Program-made: the position numbers and the translations under genes
The notes under the pieces: generated by a model
What the model was told of the DNA's origin: nothing
Databases searched by the model: none
What the model saw: the letters and a program-made list of their open reading frames with translations, nothing else
Assembly: GCA_046349855.1 (NCBI GenBank)
Contig: JAXMBM010000029.1
Coordinates: 24,320-88,319, forward strand
Reading direction: 5' to 3'
Origin: CAIXSC01 sp046349855
GTDB lineage: Bacteria; Planctomycetota; Planctomycetia; Pirellulales; Pirellulaceae
Length of the DNA: 64,000 nucleotides
Shown: positions 23,701 to 32,034 of the stretch, piece by piece
Layout: each line of letters starts with the position of its first letter
Position numbering within the stretch: the stretch's first letter is position 1

Positions 23701-24792
23701 TTACTTGAAGTTCAGGGCATCGTTCAGAATGCCCAGGTAGAAGAAAAACAGCCGGAAGATCAGCACGATGATCAGGGCGGCGACGCCTCCCCAGATGACA
23801 AACGTGGCGGCGGCCGTAAGCATCTTGTTGGCGAGCCGGGCACGTTCCGTGTAGTCGCGCGAGATGACGTCGAGCGCTTCGGAGACGGCGCCGGCGTGTT
23901 CGGCCGCCTGCAAAGCCACCAGGAAGTCGTCGGGAAATCGGCCGGTGCGTCGCAGCGCGTCGTGGAATTCGCCCCCCCGTTCGATGACTTCATCCGCCAC
24001 CGGCTCGACTTCGCGGTAGTACGACAATTGCGTGCTGCGGAGCGACAACCGCAGGGCCCGCCGAGCATCGGAACCCGATTCGAGCGCCAGCGAAAGGGTC
24101 CAGGCCAGCCGAGCCAGGGCATTCGTGCGCAGGCAATGGCCAGCCACCGGGGTCAGCAGCAGCAACCGCATCACCGGGGAGGCGATCCAGCCTTGGACGA
24201 AGGCCAGCACGGCGAACAGGACGGCCGAGAGGATGACGGCGACTCCGCCAAAATAGATGGCCAGCCCGCGATTCCCCAGCAACCCGAAGCCCAGCGGGTC
24301 CACCGCATCCCCCTCGTTCTTCTCCGTGATCCAGCCGAAGATCCAGATCAGAAAACCGATGATCAGGATCGACATGACGAGTTGGATGGCGGGCCAGGCG
24401 ATGCCGATGAGGAAATTCCGCCGCAGCTCGAGCATGTGCTCATAGTGGTCAGCCAGACGGAGAAAGACCGTGTCGAGCTTGCCGGTCTGCTCCCCCAATT
24501 CCACCATGTCCCCGACCAGCGGCGGAAAGACCCCGCGGCAATCCCGTATGGCGTCGGTCAGGGAGTCGCCCGCATCCAGCCGCCGTGCCACTTCGCTGAA
24601 GGCTGCGCGTTGAGCCCGGGGACCGCTGGTGGCCTCCAACCGCCAGATACGGCGAGCGTCGACGCCCGCCCGATACGAGGTTCCGGCGCGGCGCAACAGG
24701 TAGGTCAACGGCCGCAACCCGAGACGCGCCCCCCAGACAATGCGGGGTCCGGAACCAGATAAAGACGTGGAATTCGGCGGCGGAGAAGACAT
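23701..24792 (-). CDS. Type II secretion / type IV pilus inner-membrane protein (GspF/PilC family)
   Basis: 363 residues with two T2SSF units. Unit 1 is FSEVARRLDAGDSLTDAI then LVGDMVELGEQTGKLD; unit 2 is EVIERGGEFHDALRRTGRFPDDFLVALQAAEHAGAVSEAL. Membrane segments follow unit 1 (IGIAWPAIQLVMSILIIGFLIWIF and IYFGGVAVILSAVLFAVLAFV) and unit 2 (ATFVIWGGVAALIIVLIFRLFFFYLG). GspF/PilC proteins form the inner-membrane platform for pseudopilus or pilus assembly. No other secretion gene is nearby, so it is an orphan here. It diverges from tyrA. Confidence 0.88.
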   Translation of the reverse strand: MSSPPPNSTSLSGSGPRIVWGARLGLRPLTYLLRRAGTSYRAGVDARRIWRLEATSGPRAQRAAFSEVARRLDAGDSLTDAIRDCRGVFPPLVGDMVELGEQTGKLDTVFLRLADHYEHMLELRRNFLIGIAWPAIQLVMSILIIGFLIWIFGWITEKNEGDAVDPLGFGLLGNRGLAIYFGGVAVILSAVLFAVLAFVQGWIASPVMRLLLLTPVAGHCLRTNALARLAWTLSLALESGSDARRALRLSLRSTQLSYYREVEPVADEVIERGGEFHDALRRTGRFPDDFLVALQAAEHAGAVSEALDVISRDYTERARLANKMLTAAATFVIWGGVAALIIVLIFRLFFFYLGILNDALNFK

Positions 24793-24909
24793 GGTGGCTT
24801 CAGCTTAGCAGGCGTTCCGCCGACTGCCAGCCGCGGGCCGGGGGTTCCCCCCAAGTCAGGCAGGCACCCCTCTGCTACAATCGCCGACCACACGGCAATG
24901 AGGACGACG

Positions 24910-25782
24910 ATGACCGCGGCATGGGACACGGTGGCCATCCTGGGAGTGGGCTTGATCGGCGGCTCGATCGGCCTGGGATTGCGCCAGCGCGGTCTCGCCC
25001 GCCGGATCATCGGCATTGGCCGGCGAGCTTCTTCCCTCCAGGCCGCTCGGCGACGGGGCGCGGCCACGGAAACGACCACGGACCTGCGGCGCGGGGTGGC
25101 TCAGGCCAACCTGATCATTGTCTGCACCCCGGTGGAACAGGTGGCGGCGCAAATCCACTCGCTCCGTCAGCATTGCCTGTCCGATGCTCTGATCACCGAC
25201 GTGGCCAGCACCAAGGCCACGATTGTCGCGGCCGTCGAGTCGGTGGAGGCGAGTGCGCGGCAGCTGGGAACGCCGCTCCGCGGTCAGTTCGTCGGCAGCC
25301 ACCCTCTGGCGGGCAGCGAAAAGACCGGCGTGAGGTATGCCGACCCCGACCTGTTCGTCGACCGGGCGGCCGTCGTCACTCCCACTCCGTGCACCCCGGC
25401 GCGGGCGGTGCGCCGAGCGACTCAACTGTGGCAATCCCTGGGAGCTCGGGTGACACGAATGTCGGCCCAGGCGCACGACGAAGCGGTGGCGGCGATCAGC
25501 CATCTGCCGCACCTGGTTGCTTCCGCCCTGGCCGCCGCCACGCCCCGGTCGCAGCTGTCGCTGACCGGCGGAGGCTGGCGCGATACGACGCGGGTGGCGG
25601 CCGGAGACATTGAGCTGTGGCGACAGATCCTCGGCGATAATCGGCAGCAGCTGCTGCCGTGCCTCGATCATTTTTTGCAGGTGCTGGCCCGTTTCCGTCA
25701 GGCGCTCATCGACCACGACGAGCCGGAATTGCGGCGGCTGCTCGAAGCAGGAAAAGAGATCCGCGATGCTGTGGGAAATTGA
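24910..25782 (+). CDS. tyrA: Prephenate/arogenate dehydrogenase
   Basis: 290 residues from ATG 24910, which has GAGG six bases upstream; an ATG four codons earlier is possible. The NAD-binding motif VAILGVGLIGGSIGLGLRQRG is at the N-terminus. Family motifs follow: NLIIVCTPVEQV, TDVASTKATIV, GSHPLAGSEKTGV with the substrate-binding His, and HDEAVAAISHLPHLVASALA. The enzyme oxidatively decarboxylates prephenate (or arogenate) toward tyrosine. There is no C-terminal ACT domain, so feedback control through ACT is absent. Its end overlaps the purL start by 17 bases, so the two are translationally linked. Confidence 0.9.
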   Translation: MTAAWDTVAILGVGLIGGSIGLGLRQRGLARRIIGIGRRASSLQAARRRGAATETTTDLRRGVAQANLIIVCTPVEQVAAQIHSLRQHCLSDALITDVASTKATIVAAVESVEASARQLGTPLRGQFVGSHPLAGSEKTGVRYADPDLFVDRAAVVTPTPCTPARAVRRATQLWQSLGARVTRMSAQAHDEAVAAISHLPHLVASALAAATPRSQLSLTGGGWRDTTRVAAGDIELWRQILGDNRQQLLPCLDHFLQVLARFRQALIDHDEPELRRLLEAGKEIRDAVGN

Positions 25783-28723
25783 CATCTATCCGGCGGCTGG
25801 CCAGCCCGATCTGGCGGGTCGCGCGGTCGCGGCGGCCGCGGCCGACTTCGGACTGGCAGATCAGCTGCGCGTCCACGCGGGTTGGGGATATCTGCTCGAG
25901 GGCGATCTCCAGGCCGCCCAGGTCGAACGTCTGGTTCAGGAACTGCTCGCCGACACCGTCGTGGAAACGGCCCTGTTCGCTCCCATCCGCGACCCGCGTT
26001 TGGCCGTACCTCCCGCACCTTGGCCGTACGCCGCCTCTTCACCCGCGCTGGTCCACGTCCTGCTCAAGCCCGGAGTGATGGACCCCGTGGCCGCCAGCGC
26101 TCGGCAGGCCATTGCCGATTTCGACTTTCCCGTGACCGAAGTGCGGACCTTTCGCAAGTATTGGCTGAGTGGGCTGAACGCCGATACGGTGCGCTGGATG
26201 TCGCAACGGATCCTGGCCAATGACTCGATCGAACAGGTGGTGCTGGGACCGCTGCAGTTCGATCAGTTGCACCTGGGCGCGCCGTATCAGTTCGCGCGGC
26301 GCGACATCCCGCTGCGGCAACTGGACGATGCCGGTTTGCAGCGGTTGAGCCGCGAAGGTCAGCTGTATCTGACCCTGGTCGAGATGCAGACGATTCAGCG
26401 GTATTTTCGCGAACTGCAACGCGATCCCAGTGACGCCGAACTCGAAACAATCGCGCAAACGTGGAGTGAGCATTGCAGCCACAAGACGCTGGCGGGGCGC
26501 ATCGCGTACCGCGATGAACGGGGAAGCCGGCGGTTCGAGAATATGCTCAAGGAGACGATCTTCGCCGCGACGCAACAGCTGCGGCGGGAATGGGGCGCGG
26601 ACGACTGGTGCGTGAGCGTGTTCAAGGACAACGCCGGAATCGTCCGCTTCGACGACCAGTACAACGTCGTCTTCAAGGTCGAAACCCACAATCACCCGTC
26701 GGCCCTCGAACCGTACGGTGGTGCGAATACGGGCATCGGTGGCGTGATTCGCGATCCGCTCGGTACCGGCCTGGGGGCCAAGCCGATCTGCAATACGGAC
26801 GTGTTCTGCTTTGCTCCCCCCGATACGCCGGCCGACTCCCTGCCGCCCGGAGTCCTCCATCCGCGGCGCGTGATGAAGGGGGTGGTCTCGGGAGTGCGGG
26901 ATTACGGCAATCGCATGGGGATCCCCACGGTGAATGGCGCCGTGTATTTCGATCCGCGCTACCTGGGCAACCCGCTCGTTTACTGTGGCAACGTCGGTCT
27001 GATTCCCCGCGACTGCTCCTTCAAGCAACCGCAGCCGGGCGACTGGATCGTCGTGCTGGGAGGACGGACCGGGCGGGACGGAATCCACGGCGCAACCTTC
27101 AGTTCGGCCGAGTTGACCAGCGAGAGCGAAACGGTCTCCGGAGGCGCGGTGCAGATCGGTAACGCCATCACCGAAAAGATGGTGCTCGACGTCCTGCTGG
27201 CCGCCCGCGACCGCCGCTTGTTCCACGCCGTCACCGACTGCGGAGCGGGAGGCTTGTCGAGCGCCGTGGGCGAGATGGGCGAGGAGATCGGCGCGGAAGT
27301 CTGGCTGGAGAAGGCCCCGCTCAAGTACGAAGGCCTGTCGTACACGGAGATCTGGATTTCCGAGGCGCAGGAACGTATGGTTCTCGCCGTGCCCGCGGCA
27401 ACCTGGGACGAATTCCATTCCCTGTGCGCCGCGGAAGGGGTCGAAGCCACCATCCTCGGTCGATTCGAACCGACAGGGCGGCTCGTCCTCAAGTACCACG
27501 GCCAGGTGGTGGGGGACCTCGAGATGCGGTTCCTCCACGAGGGACGACCGCCCGTGGTGCGCGAGGCCGTCTATCAACCGCCGGTCGAACGCCCGCTGAG
27601 CCCCGCCGCGAGCGGCGCTCCAGCACTTCCGCCAGCTACGGCGTTGCTGCGGATCCTCGGCTCGCTGAACGTCGCCAGCAAGGAATGGATCATTCGCCAG
27701 TACGATCACGAGGTCCAGGGTGGTAGCGTCATCAAGCCGCTGGTGGGCGAGCAGAACGACGGCCCCAGCGACGCGGCGGTAGTGCGACCGGTGCTGTCAT
27801 CGCGCCGCGGGCTGGCGATCTCCTGCGGAATGAACCCGCGGTTCGGCGATCTGGACCCTTACCATATGGCCGCTGGCGCCATCGACGAGGCCGTGCGCAA
27901 TTGCGTCGCGGTCGGAGCCGATCCGGCGAGGATCGCGATCCTCGACAATTTCTGCTGGGGCTACACCGATCGCCCGGAGACCCTGGGCACCCTGGTTCGT
28001 GCCGCGCTCGCCTGCCATGATTCGGCCCTGGCCCTCGGGACCCCGTTCATCAGCGGCAAAGACAGTCTGAACAACGAATTCAGCTATTTCCAGAACGGCG
28101 AAAAACGCACGATTGCCATTCCGTCGTCGCTGCTGATCAGCGCGTTGGGGCAGGTGGACGACGTGGCCCGCTGCGTCACGATGGATCTCAAGTCGCCCGG
28201 CCATCTCCTGTATCAGGTCGGTGTGACACGAGCCGAACTGGGTGGTTCCCACTGGGCGCTGGTCTGCGGGTGGGAAGGGGGCCGGGTCCCTCGCGTCGAT
28301 CCAGTGGCCGCACGTCGCGTGTTTGTGGCGCTCCATGCGGCCATCGCTGCCGGCACGGTGCGCAGCTGCCACGATCTCAGCGAAGGCGGCCTGGCGGTGG
28401 CGGTAGCGGAAATGGCGTTCGCCGGAGGGTACGGTGCCGACATCGAACTCGATCAGGTTCCGGCCGAACTCGCCGGCCTCTCCGCGGACGAGATTGCCCA
28501 GGCGCTGCTGTTCGCCGAATCGCACACCCGCTTCGTCTGTGAGGTCCCTGCCGATCGCGCGGCCGAATTCACTCGCCTGCTGGACGGCATTCCCCATGGC
28601 TGCATCGGGCAGGTAACGAACGAGCGTCAACTGCGGATCCGTTCGTCATCCGCTGCGGCCGTCCTCGTGGACGCCGATCTGGCGCAACTCAAGGAAGCGT
28701 GGCAGGCCCCGCTCCGGTGGTGA
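25766..28723 (+). CDS. purL: FGAM synthase PurL with tandem PurS-like N-terminus
   Basis: 985 residues from ATG 25766. Two PurS-like units lead: EIDIYPAAGQPDLAGRAVA near residues 3-75, and VHVLLKPGVMDPVAASARQ with VTEVRTFRKYW near 95-165. The PurL core follows: TWSEHCSHKTLAGRI, VVFKVETHNHPSALEPYGGANTG, TDCGAGGLSSAVGEMG and a second ATP-grasp-unrelated half ending near GCIGQVTNERQL. There is no C-terminal glutaminase domain; that role is taken by the separate purQ gene 59 bases downstream. The length is between that of small PurL (about 740) and large PurL (about 1300), matching a PurS-PurS-PurL fusion. It makes FGAM from FGAR, ATP and glutamine-derived ammonia. Confidence 0.93.
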   Translation: MLWEIDIYPAAGQPDLAGRAVAAAAADFGLADQLRVHAGWGYLLEGDLQAAQVERLVQELLADTVVETALFAPIRDPRLAVPPAPWPYAASSPALVHVLLKPGVMDPVAASARQAIADFDFPVTEVRTFRKYWLSGLNADTVRWMSQRILANDSIEQVVLGPLQFDQLHLGAPYQFARRDIPLRQLDDAGLQRLSREGQLYLTLVEMQTIQRYFRELQRDPSDAELETIAQTWSEHCSHKTLAGRIAYRDERGSRRFENMLKETIFAATQQLRREWGADDWCVSVFKDNAGIVRFDDQYNVVFKVETHNHPSALEPYGGANTGIGGVIRDPLGTGLGAKPICNTDVFCFAPPDTPADSLPPGVLHPRRVMKGVVSGVRDYGNRMGIPTVNGAVYFDPRYLGNPLVYCGNVGLIPRDCSFKQPQPGDWIVVLGGRTGRDGIHGATFSSAELTSESETVSGGAVQIGNAITEKMVLDVLLAARDRRLFHAVTDCGAGGLSSAVGEMGEEIGAEVWLEKAPLKYEGLSYTEIWISEAQERMVLAVPAATWDEFHSLCAAEGVEATILGRFEPTGRLVLKYHGQVVGDLEMRFLHEGRPPVVREAVYQPPVERPLSPAASGAPALPPATALLRILGSLNVASKEWIIRQYDHEVQGGSVIKPLVGEQNDGPSDAAVVRPVLSSRRGLAISCGMNPRFGDLDPYHMAAGAIDEAVRNCVAVGADPARIAILDNFCWGYTDRPETLGTLVRAALACHDSALALGTPFISGKDSLNNEFSYFQNGEKRTIAIPSSLLISALGQVDDVARCVTMDLKSPGHLLYQVGVTRAELGGSHWALVCGWEGGRVPRVDPVAARRVFVALHAAIAAGTVRSCHDLSEGGLAVAVAEMAFAGGYGADIELDQVPAELAGLSADEIAQALLFAESHTRFVCEVPADRAAEFTRLLDGIPHGCIGQVTNERQLRIRSSSAAAVLVDADLAQLKEAWQAPLRW

Positions 28724-28782
28724 CCCGGACGAACTGACGCGGAACGACCAAACGCACATTTTTTCCCGACCGAGTTTCAGCC

Positions 28783-29571
28783 ATGCCCGTACCTCGAGTC
28801 CTGATCCTGCGAGCACCTGGTACCAACTGCGACCAGGAAACCGCCTACGCTTTCCAGCGTGCGGGAGCGATTACCGAGGCTTGCCATATCAACCGCCTGC
28901 TCGAATCTCCGACGCGTCTGGCCGACTTTCAGATTGCCTGTCTGCCGGGCGGTTTCAGCTATGGCGACGATATCGCGGCCGGGCGGATCCTCGCCAATCA
29001 GTTCCGCCATCATCTGACCGATTTCCTCCGCGAATTCCGCGATGCAGGCAAGCTGGTGTTCGGCATCTGCAACGGCTTTCAGATCCTGATCAAATCCGGC
29101 CTGCTGCTCGCCGATGGCCCCTCCGGCCCTCCCGCCACCCTGACCTGGAACGAATCGGGACACTTCCAGGACCGCTGGGTCCAGCTGCGAACAGACGGCC
29201 AGCGCTGCGTGTTTCTCCGCGGCATCGACCAGATGTACCTCCCCATCGCGCATGCGGAAGGCAAGTTTGTGACCCGCGATCAGGAAACCTTAACCCACCT
29301 GCGTGACGCGGGTCAGTTGGCCCTGCGTTACGCTGGGCCCGCCAGTGGCTCAGCGGCCAAAGACGAACCGCTCCCCTTCCCGCACAATCCGAACGGTGCC
29401 TGGGCCAACGTCGCCGGTGTCTGTGACTCGACCGGACGCGTGTTCGGCCTGATGCCCCACCCGGAGCGGCATATCGATCCGACCCATCATCCCCGCTGGA
29501 CCCGGCTCCCGCCGCGCACGGAAGGGGACGGACTGAGAGTCTTTCAGAACGCCGTCTCGTTCTTCTCCTGA
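28783..29571 (+). CDS. purQ: FGAM synthase glutaminase subunit PurQ
   Basis: 262 residues of class I glutamine amidotransferase. RVLILRAPGTNCDQETAYAF begins the protein, PGGFSYGDDIAAGRILANQ is the PurQ signature, and GICNGFQILIKSG carries the nucleophilic Cys. The His-Glu pair is in LMPHPERHIDPTHHP near the C-terminus. It hydrolyses glutamine and passes ammonia to PurL. The gene follows purL after 59 bases with an intervening T6 run but no hairpin. Its last 28 bases overlap the end of rlmN on the other strand. Confidence 0.95.
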   Translation: MPVPRVLILRAPGTNCDQETAYAFQRAGAITEACHINRLLESPTRLADFQIACLPGGFSYGDDIAAGRILANQFRHHLTDFLREFRDAGKLVFGICNGFQILIKSGLLLADGPSGPPATLTWNESGHFQDRWVQLRTDGQRCVFLRGIDQMYLPIAHAEGKFVTRDQETLTHLRDAGQLALRYAGPASGSAAKDEPLPFPHNPNGAWANVAGVCDSTGRVFGLMPHPERHIDPTHHPRWTRLPPRTEGDGLRVFQNAVSFFS

Positions 29572-30686
29572 GACGCCGAGGCAGACTCGCCCGCCAGCTG
29601 ACCGCAGCCCGCCGCGATCTCCACGCCGCGGCGCTGCCGCACCGTACTGGGAATTCCGGCGGCGGTGAGCACCGCCTGGAACTGCCGTGCGGCGGGCGTT
29701 GTTCCCGCCACTCCGTCGTAGCCTGACGTGGGATTGAGGGGAATCAGATTGACGTGTGCCGGCAGGTCGTCGAGCAGTTCGGCCAGCTGTCGCGCATGCT
29801 CCCGCGTATCATTGATTCCGTCGATCAACGTCCACTCAAAGAAGATCCGGCGACCGAGGCGGCGCGTGTAGTAACGGCAGGCGACAAGCAATTCGTCCAG
29901 CGGCCAGGAGCGGGCCACGGGCAGCAGCGCGGCGCGTTCTGCCTGAGTTGCCGCATGCAAGGAGACCGCCAGCGAGCAGCCCCGTTCTTCTTCGGCCAAC
30001 CGCACGATTCCGGGAATCACCCCCACGGTACTCACCGTGATGCGTCGCGCCGCCAACGCCAGCCCAGCGGAATCGCACAGGATGTCACAGGCGGTCATCA
30101 CCGCCTCGTAGTTGAGCAGCGGTTCCCCCATCCCCATGAGGACGACATTGCGGAGACGCTGAGCAGCGGGGCGGCGACTCCCCCGAAGACCGCGAGCCGG
30201 CCGATCACTCGCCGGGCCGCACGCCGGCGCGACGCCGTGAGCCTCCTCGGCCAATCGGCCATCGAGGAATCGGACCTGCGCGACAATCTCACCCGCCGTC
30301 AAGTCGCGTTGCCACCCTTCCTGCCCCGTCGCGCAGAACACGCATCCCAGCGCGCAGCCCACCTGCGAGCTGACACAGGCGGTCACCCTTCCGGGAAAGC
30401 GCATCAACACCGCTTCCACCTGGCGACCATCCGACAGCCCCAGCAGAAACTTGTCGGCCAACCCGTCGGCCGAACGCACCACACGGCGTACGTGCGTGGC
30501 GGCGAGCGTCGCCCGAGTCTGCAAGAAGTCGCGCAGCGACGGAGTGATGCCCGACAGTTCACTCAGCGGAACGGTGGGCTGGCGATACAGCGCCTGCCAC
30601 AGGCGGGAGGCCTGGGTGGGCGAGAAACCTCCCTGGACCAGTTGCTGCTGGAGTTCCGGGAGCGTGAAAGAGAGCAGGTCGAGCAT
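29544..30686 (-). CDS. rlmN: Dual-specificity 23S/tRNA adenine-C2 methyltransferase RlmN
   Basis: 380 residues from ATG 30686; an upstream GTG would add 13 residues. Family features are ETVLMRF-like KFLLGLSDGRQVEAVLMRFPGR, the radical-SAM cluster CALGCVFCATGQEGWQRDL (CxxxCxxC), NVVLMGMGEPLLNY, SLHAATQAER and the C-terminal RQRRGVEIAAGCGQL with the methyl-carrying Cys. An Ala/Gly/Arg-rich insert of about 30 residues (EEAHGVAPACGPASDRPARG) precedes the GMGEP motif. It methylates A2503 of 23S rRNA and A37 of some tRNAs. Its 3' end overlaps purQ by 28 bases tail to tail, with the last residues (SASQEKNETAF) lying over purQ. Confidence 0.95.
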   Translation of the reverse strand: MLDLLSFTLPELQQQLVQGGFSPTQASRLWQALYRQPTVPLSELSGITPSLRDFLQTRATLAATHVRRVVRSADGLADKFLLGLSDGRQVEAVLMRFPGRVTACVSSQVGCALGCVFCATGQEGWQRDLTAGEIVAQVRFLDGRLAEEAHGVAPACGPASDRPARGLRGSRRPAAQRLRNVVLMGMGEPLLNYEAVMTACDILCDSAGLALAARRITVSTVGVIPGIVRLAEEERGCSLAVSLHAATQAERAALLPVARSWPLDELLVACRYYTRRLGRRIFFEWTLIDGINDTREHARQLAELLDDLPAHVNLIPLNPTSGYDGVAGTTPAARQFQAVLTAAGIPSTVRQRRGVEIAAGCGQLAGESASASQEKNETAF

Positions 30687-30746
30687 GGCAGCGTGCCGGC
30701 GGAACAAAGGCTCGGCCACGCACACCCCAGCGCCCCTCGGCGCCGC

Positions 30747-31007
30747 TTACTCGTCGGCCGGCGGCTCGGGCACGGGTTCGTCCGGTGCCATCTCGCCAGG
30801 CTCGACTTTCTCAGGTTCCTGCGGCGAAATCAATCGTGCTTCCGCCGGCTCGAACGCCGACCCGACTCGGCCCCGGCAGCGGTCCCCGCGTTCCCAACGC
30901 CCGCCATACGCGGCGTAGTCGTAGTCGAACGGCGAGCTGCAGATGGCGCATCCGGTCGAAGCGGCCAGCAGCCAGCTTCCGGCAATCAAGGCAAATCGAC
31001 GTGTCAT
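30747..31007 (-). CDS. Small lipoprotein
   Basis: 86 residues. The leader MTRRFALIAGSWLLAASTGC ends in a plausible lipobox (LAASTGC), predicting lipidation of Cys20. The mature start CAICSSPFDYDYAAYGGRWERGDRCRGRVGSAF resembles a family of short planctomycete lipoproteins with a CxxCxSPxDY start. The C-terminal third is acidic and proline-rich (PEKVEPGEMAPDEPVPEPP). Function unknown. It lies between the HAD-like gene upstream and rlmN downstream, all on the minus strand. A 15-base palindrome sits about 75 bases upstream of its start. Confidence 0.75.
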   Translation of the reverse strand: MTRRFALIAGSWLLAASTGCAICSSPFDYDYAAYGGRWERGDRCRGRVGSAFEPAEARLISPQEPEKVEPGEMAPDEPVPEPPADE

Positions 31008-31082
31008 GGAGCAGAGCCTCGCGGAACAGGATCGTCGTCCAGATCCAAGATCGGCCGGGACCGGTCGTAGGCTTGAAGCCGA

Positions 31083-31097
31083 CTGTAACGATTACAG
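31083..31097. promoter_or_regulatory. 15-base palindrome upstream of the lipoprotein gene
   Basis: CTGTAA-CGA-TTACAG is a perfect inverted repeat with a 3-base centre, in an AT-richer pocket between the HAD-like stop and the lipoprotein start. It is a candidate operator. A U-poor terminator for the HAD-like gene is possible but less likely. Confidence 0.35.
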
Positions 31098-31104
31098 CGA
31101 CTTT

Positions 31105-31914
31105 TCAGGCCGCCAGCGGCCGCGGCGGGTTGGTCAGCAACGGGACCAGCTCACCAATCCGTCGGACGGAGCGCACGGCACCGGGCAGAGAGTCGCCCAG
31201 GACGGAAACGGCCAGCAGTCCCAGCGAGGCCGCAACGGACAGTTCGGCCGGACAACTGGAGACAAAAGCCACCTGTTCGGCAGGCAACTCCAGCGCGGCC
31301 AGCATTCGCTCCACCGCCCCGCGATCCGGCAGGACCGAGCCAATGTCGCGGGAGGTCAGTACGACTTCCAGACAATCGGCGAGTCCCAGCGATTGCCAGC
31401 TCTCCCGCAAATCCGTGGCACAACAGACCGAATTGACGAGGGCCGCGAGCCGCAGTCCGTCGGCCGTCAATTGACTGACCGTGCTGGCCACTCCGGGCAG
31501 CAGTCGCAGCTGGGCATTCTGTTGCTGCCAGCGGGGAAATCCGGCCGCTTCGACTTCGGCCATCTGGCCGCGCGTCAGTCCGATGTCGGCCAACAGCGAC
31601 CGTAGCGCGTCCCAGTACTCCGCCTGGCCAAGGTAGGCGCAGCGGAGTGCATCGCGTTGCAGCAGGCAGCGAAACGCCGAGTACTCGGTCTGCACTCCCA
31701 GGCGGTTGAGCAGCTGCACCATCCAGCGGGCAAACAGCGTGTCGTCGTAGAACACGCCCGACGGCGAGAACACAACCGCGGCACAGCTTCGTGGCCCCGC
31801 TTCGCTCGGCGGCACCGAGTCGCTGGCCGATCTGGCTGAATGAGCCGAACGGGACCACGAGACGGCGTCAGGAAGTTCTTCAAAAAACTGCCGCGACCCA
31901 CGGGCTGGACTCAT
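31105..31914 (-). CDS. HAD-superfamily protein with degenerate catalytic motifs
   Basis: 269 residues with a 40-residue polar N-terminal extension. The HAD Rossmannoid core is recognisable by order and spacing: VVFSPSGVFYDDTLF (motif I), cap helices, LRLAALVNSV (motif II), TSRDIGSVLPDRGAVERML (motif III region) and VAFVSSCPAELSVAASLGLLAVSV (motif IV region). The functional residues are changed: both motif I aspartates are Ser50 and Ser52, the motif III lysine region reads SVLPD instead of xKPD, and the motif IV GDxxxD is SSCPAE. It is therefore probably not a phosphatase and may be a binding or regulatory protein. The frame is intact with no sign of decay. Confidence 0.75.
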   Translation of the reverse strand: MSPARGSRQFFEELPDAVSWSRSAHSARSASDSVPPSEAGPRSCAAVVFSPSGVFYDDTLFARWMVQLLNRLGVQTEYSAFRCLLQRDALRCAYLGQAEYWDALRSLLADIGLTRGQMAEVEAAGFPRWQQQNAQLRLLPGVASTVSQLTADGLRLAALVNSVCCATDLRESWQSLGLADCLEVVLTSRDIGSVLPDRGAVERMLAALELPAEQVAFVSSCPAELSVAASLGLLAVSVLGDSLPGAVRSVRRIGELVPLLTNPPRPLAA

Positions 31915-32034
31915 GCAGGCGGCCTTGCCGGTTCCCTGGAGATAAAACGCGACTATTTCGACGAGTCCTGATTGGATCGGTTCCGGAGCCCGTTAAACTT
32001 TAGCGGTTTCGCGGATTATTCCTGGAGTGCCACC

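Noticed and set aside
26039..27709. Long minus-strand frame inside purL
   Set aside because: It lies entirely opposite conserved PurL motifs and its sequence is not protein-like.
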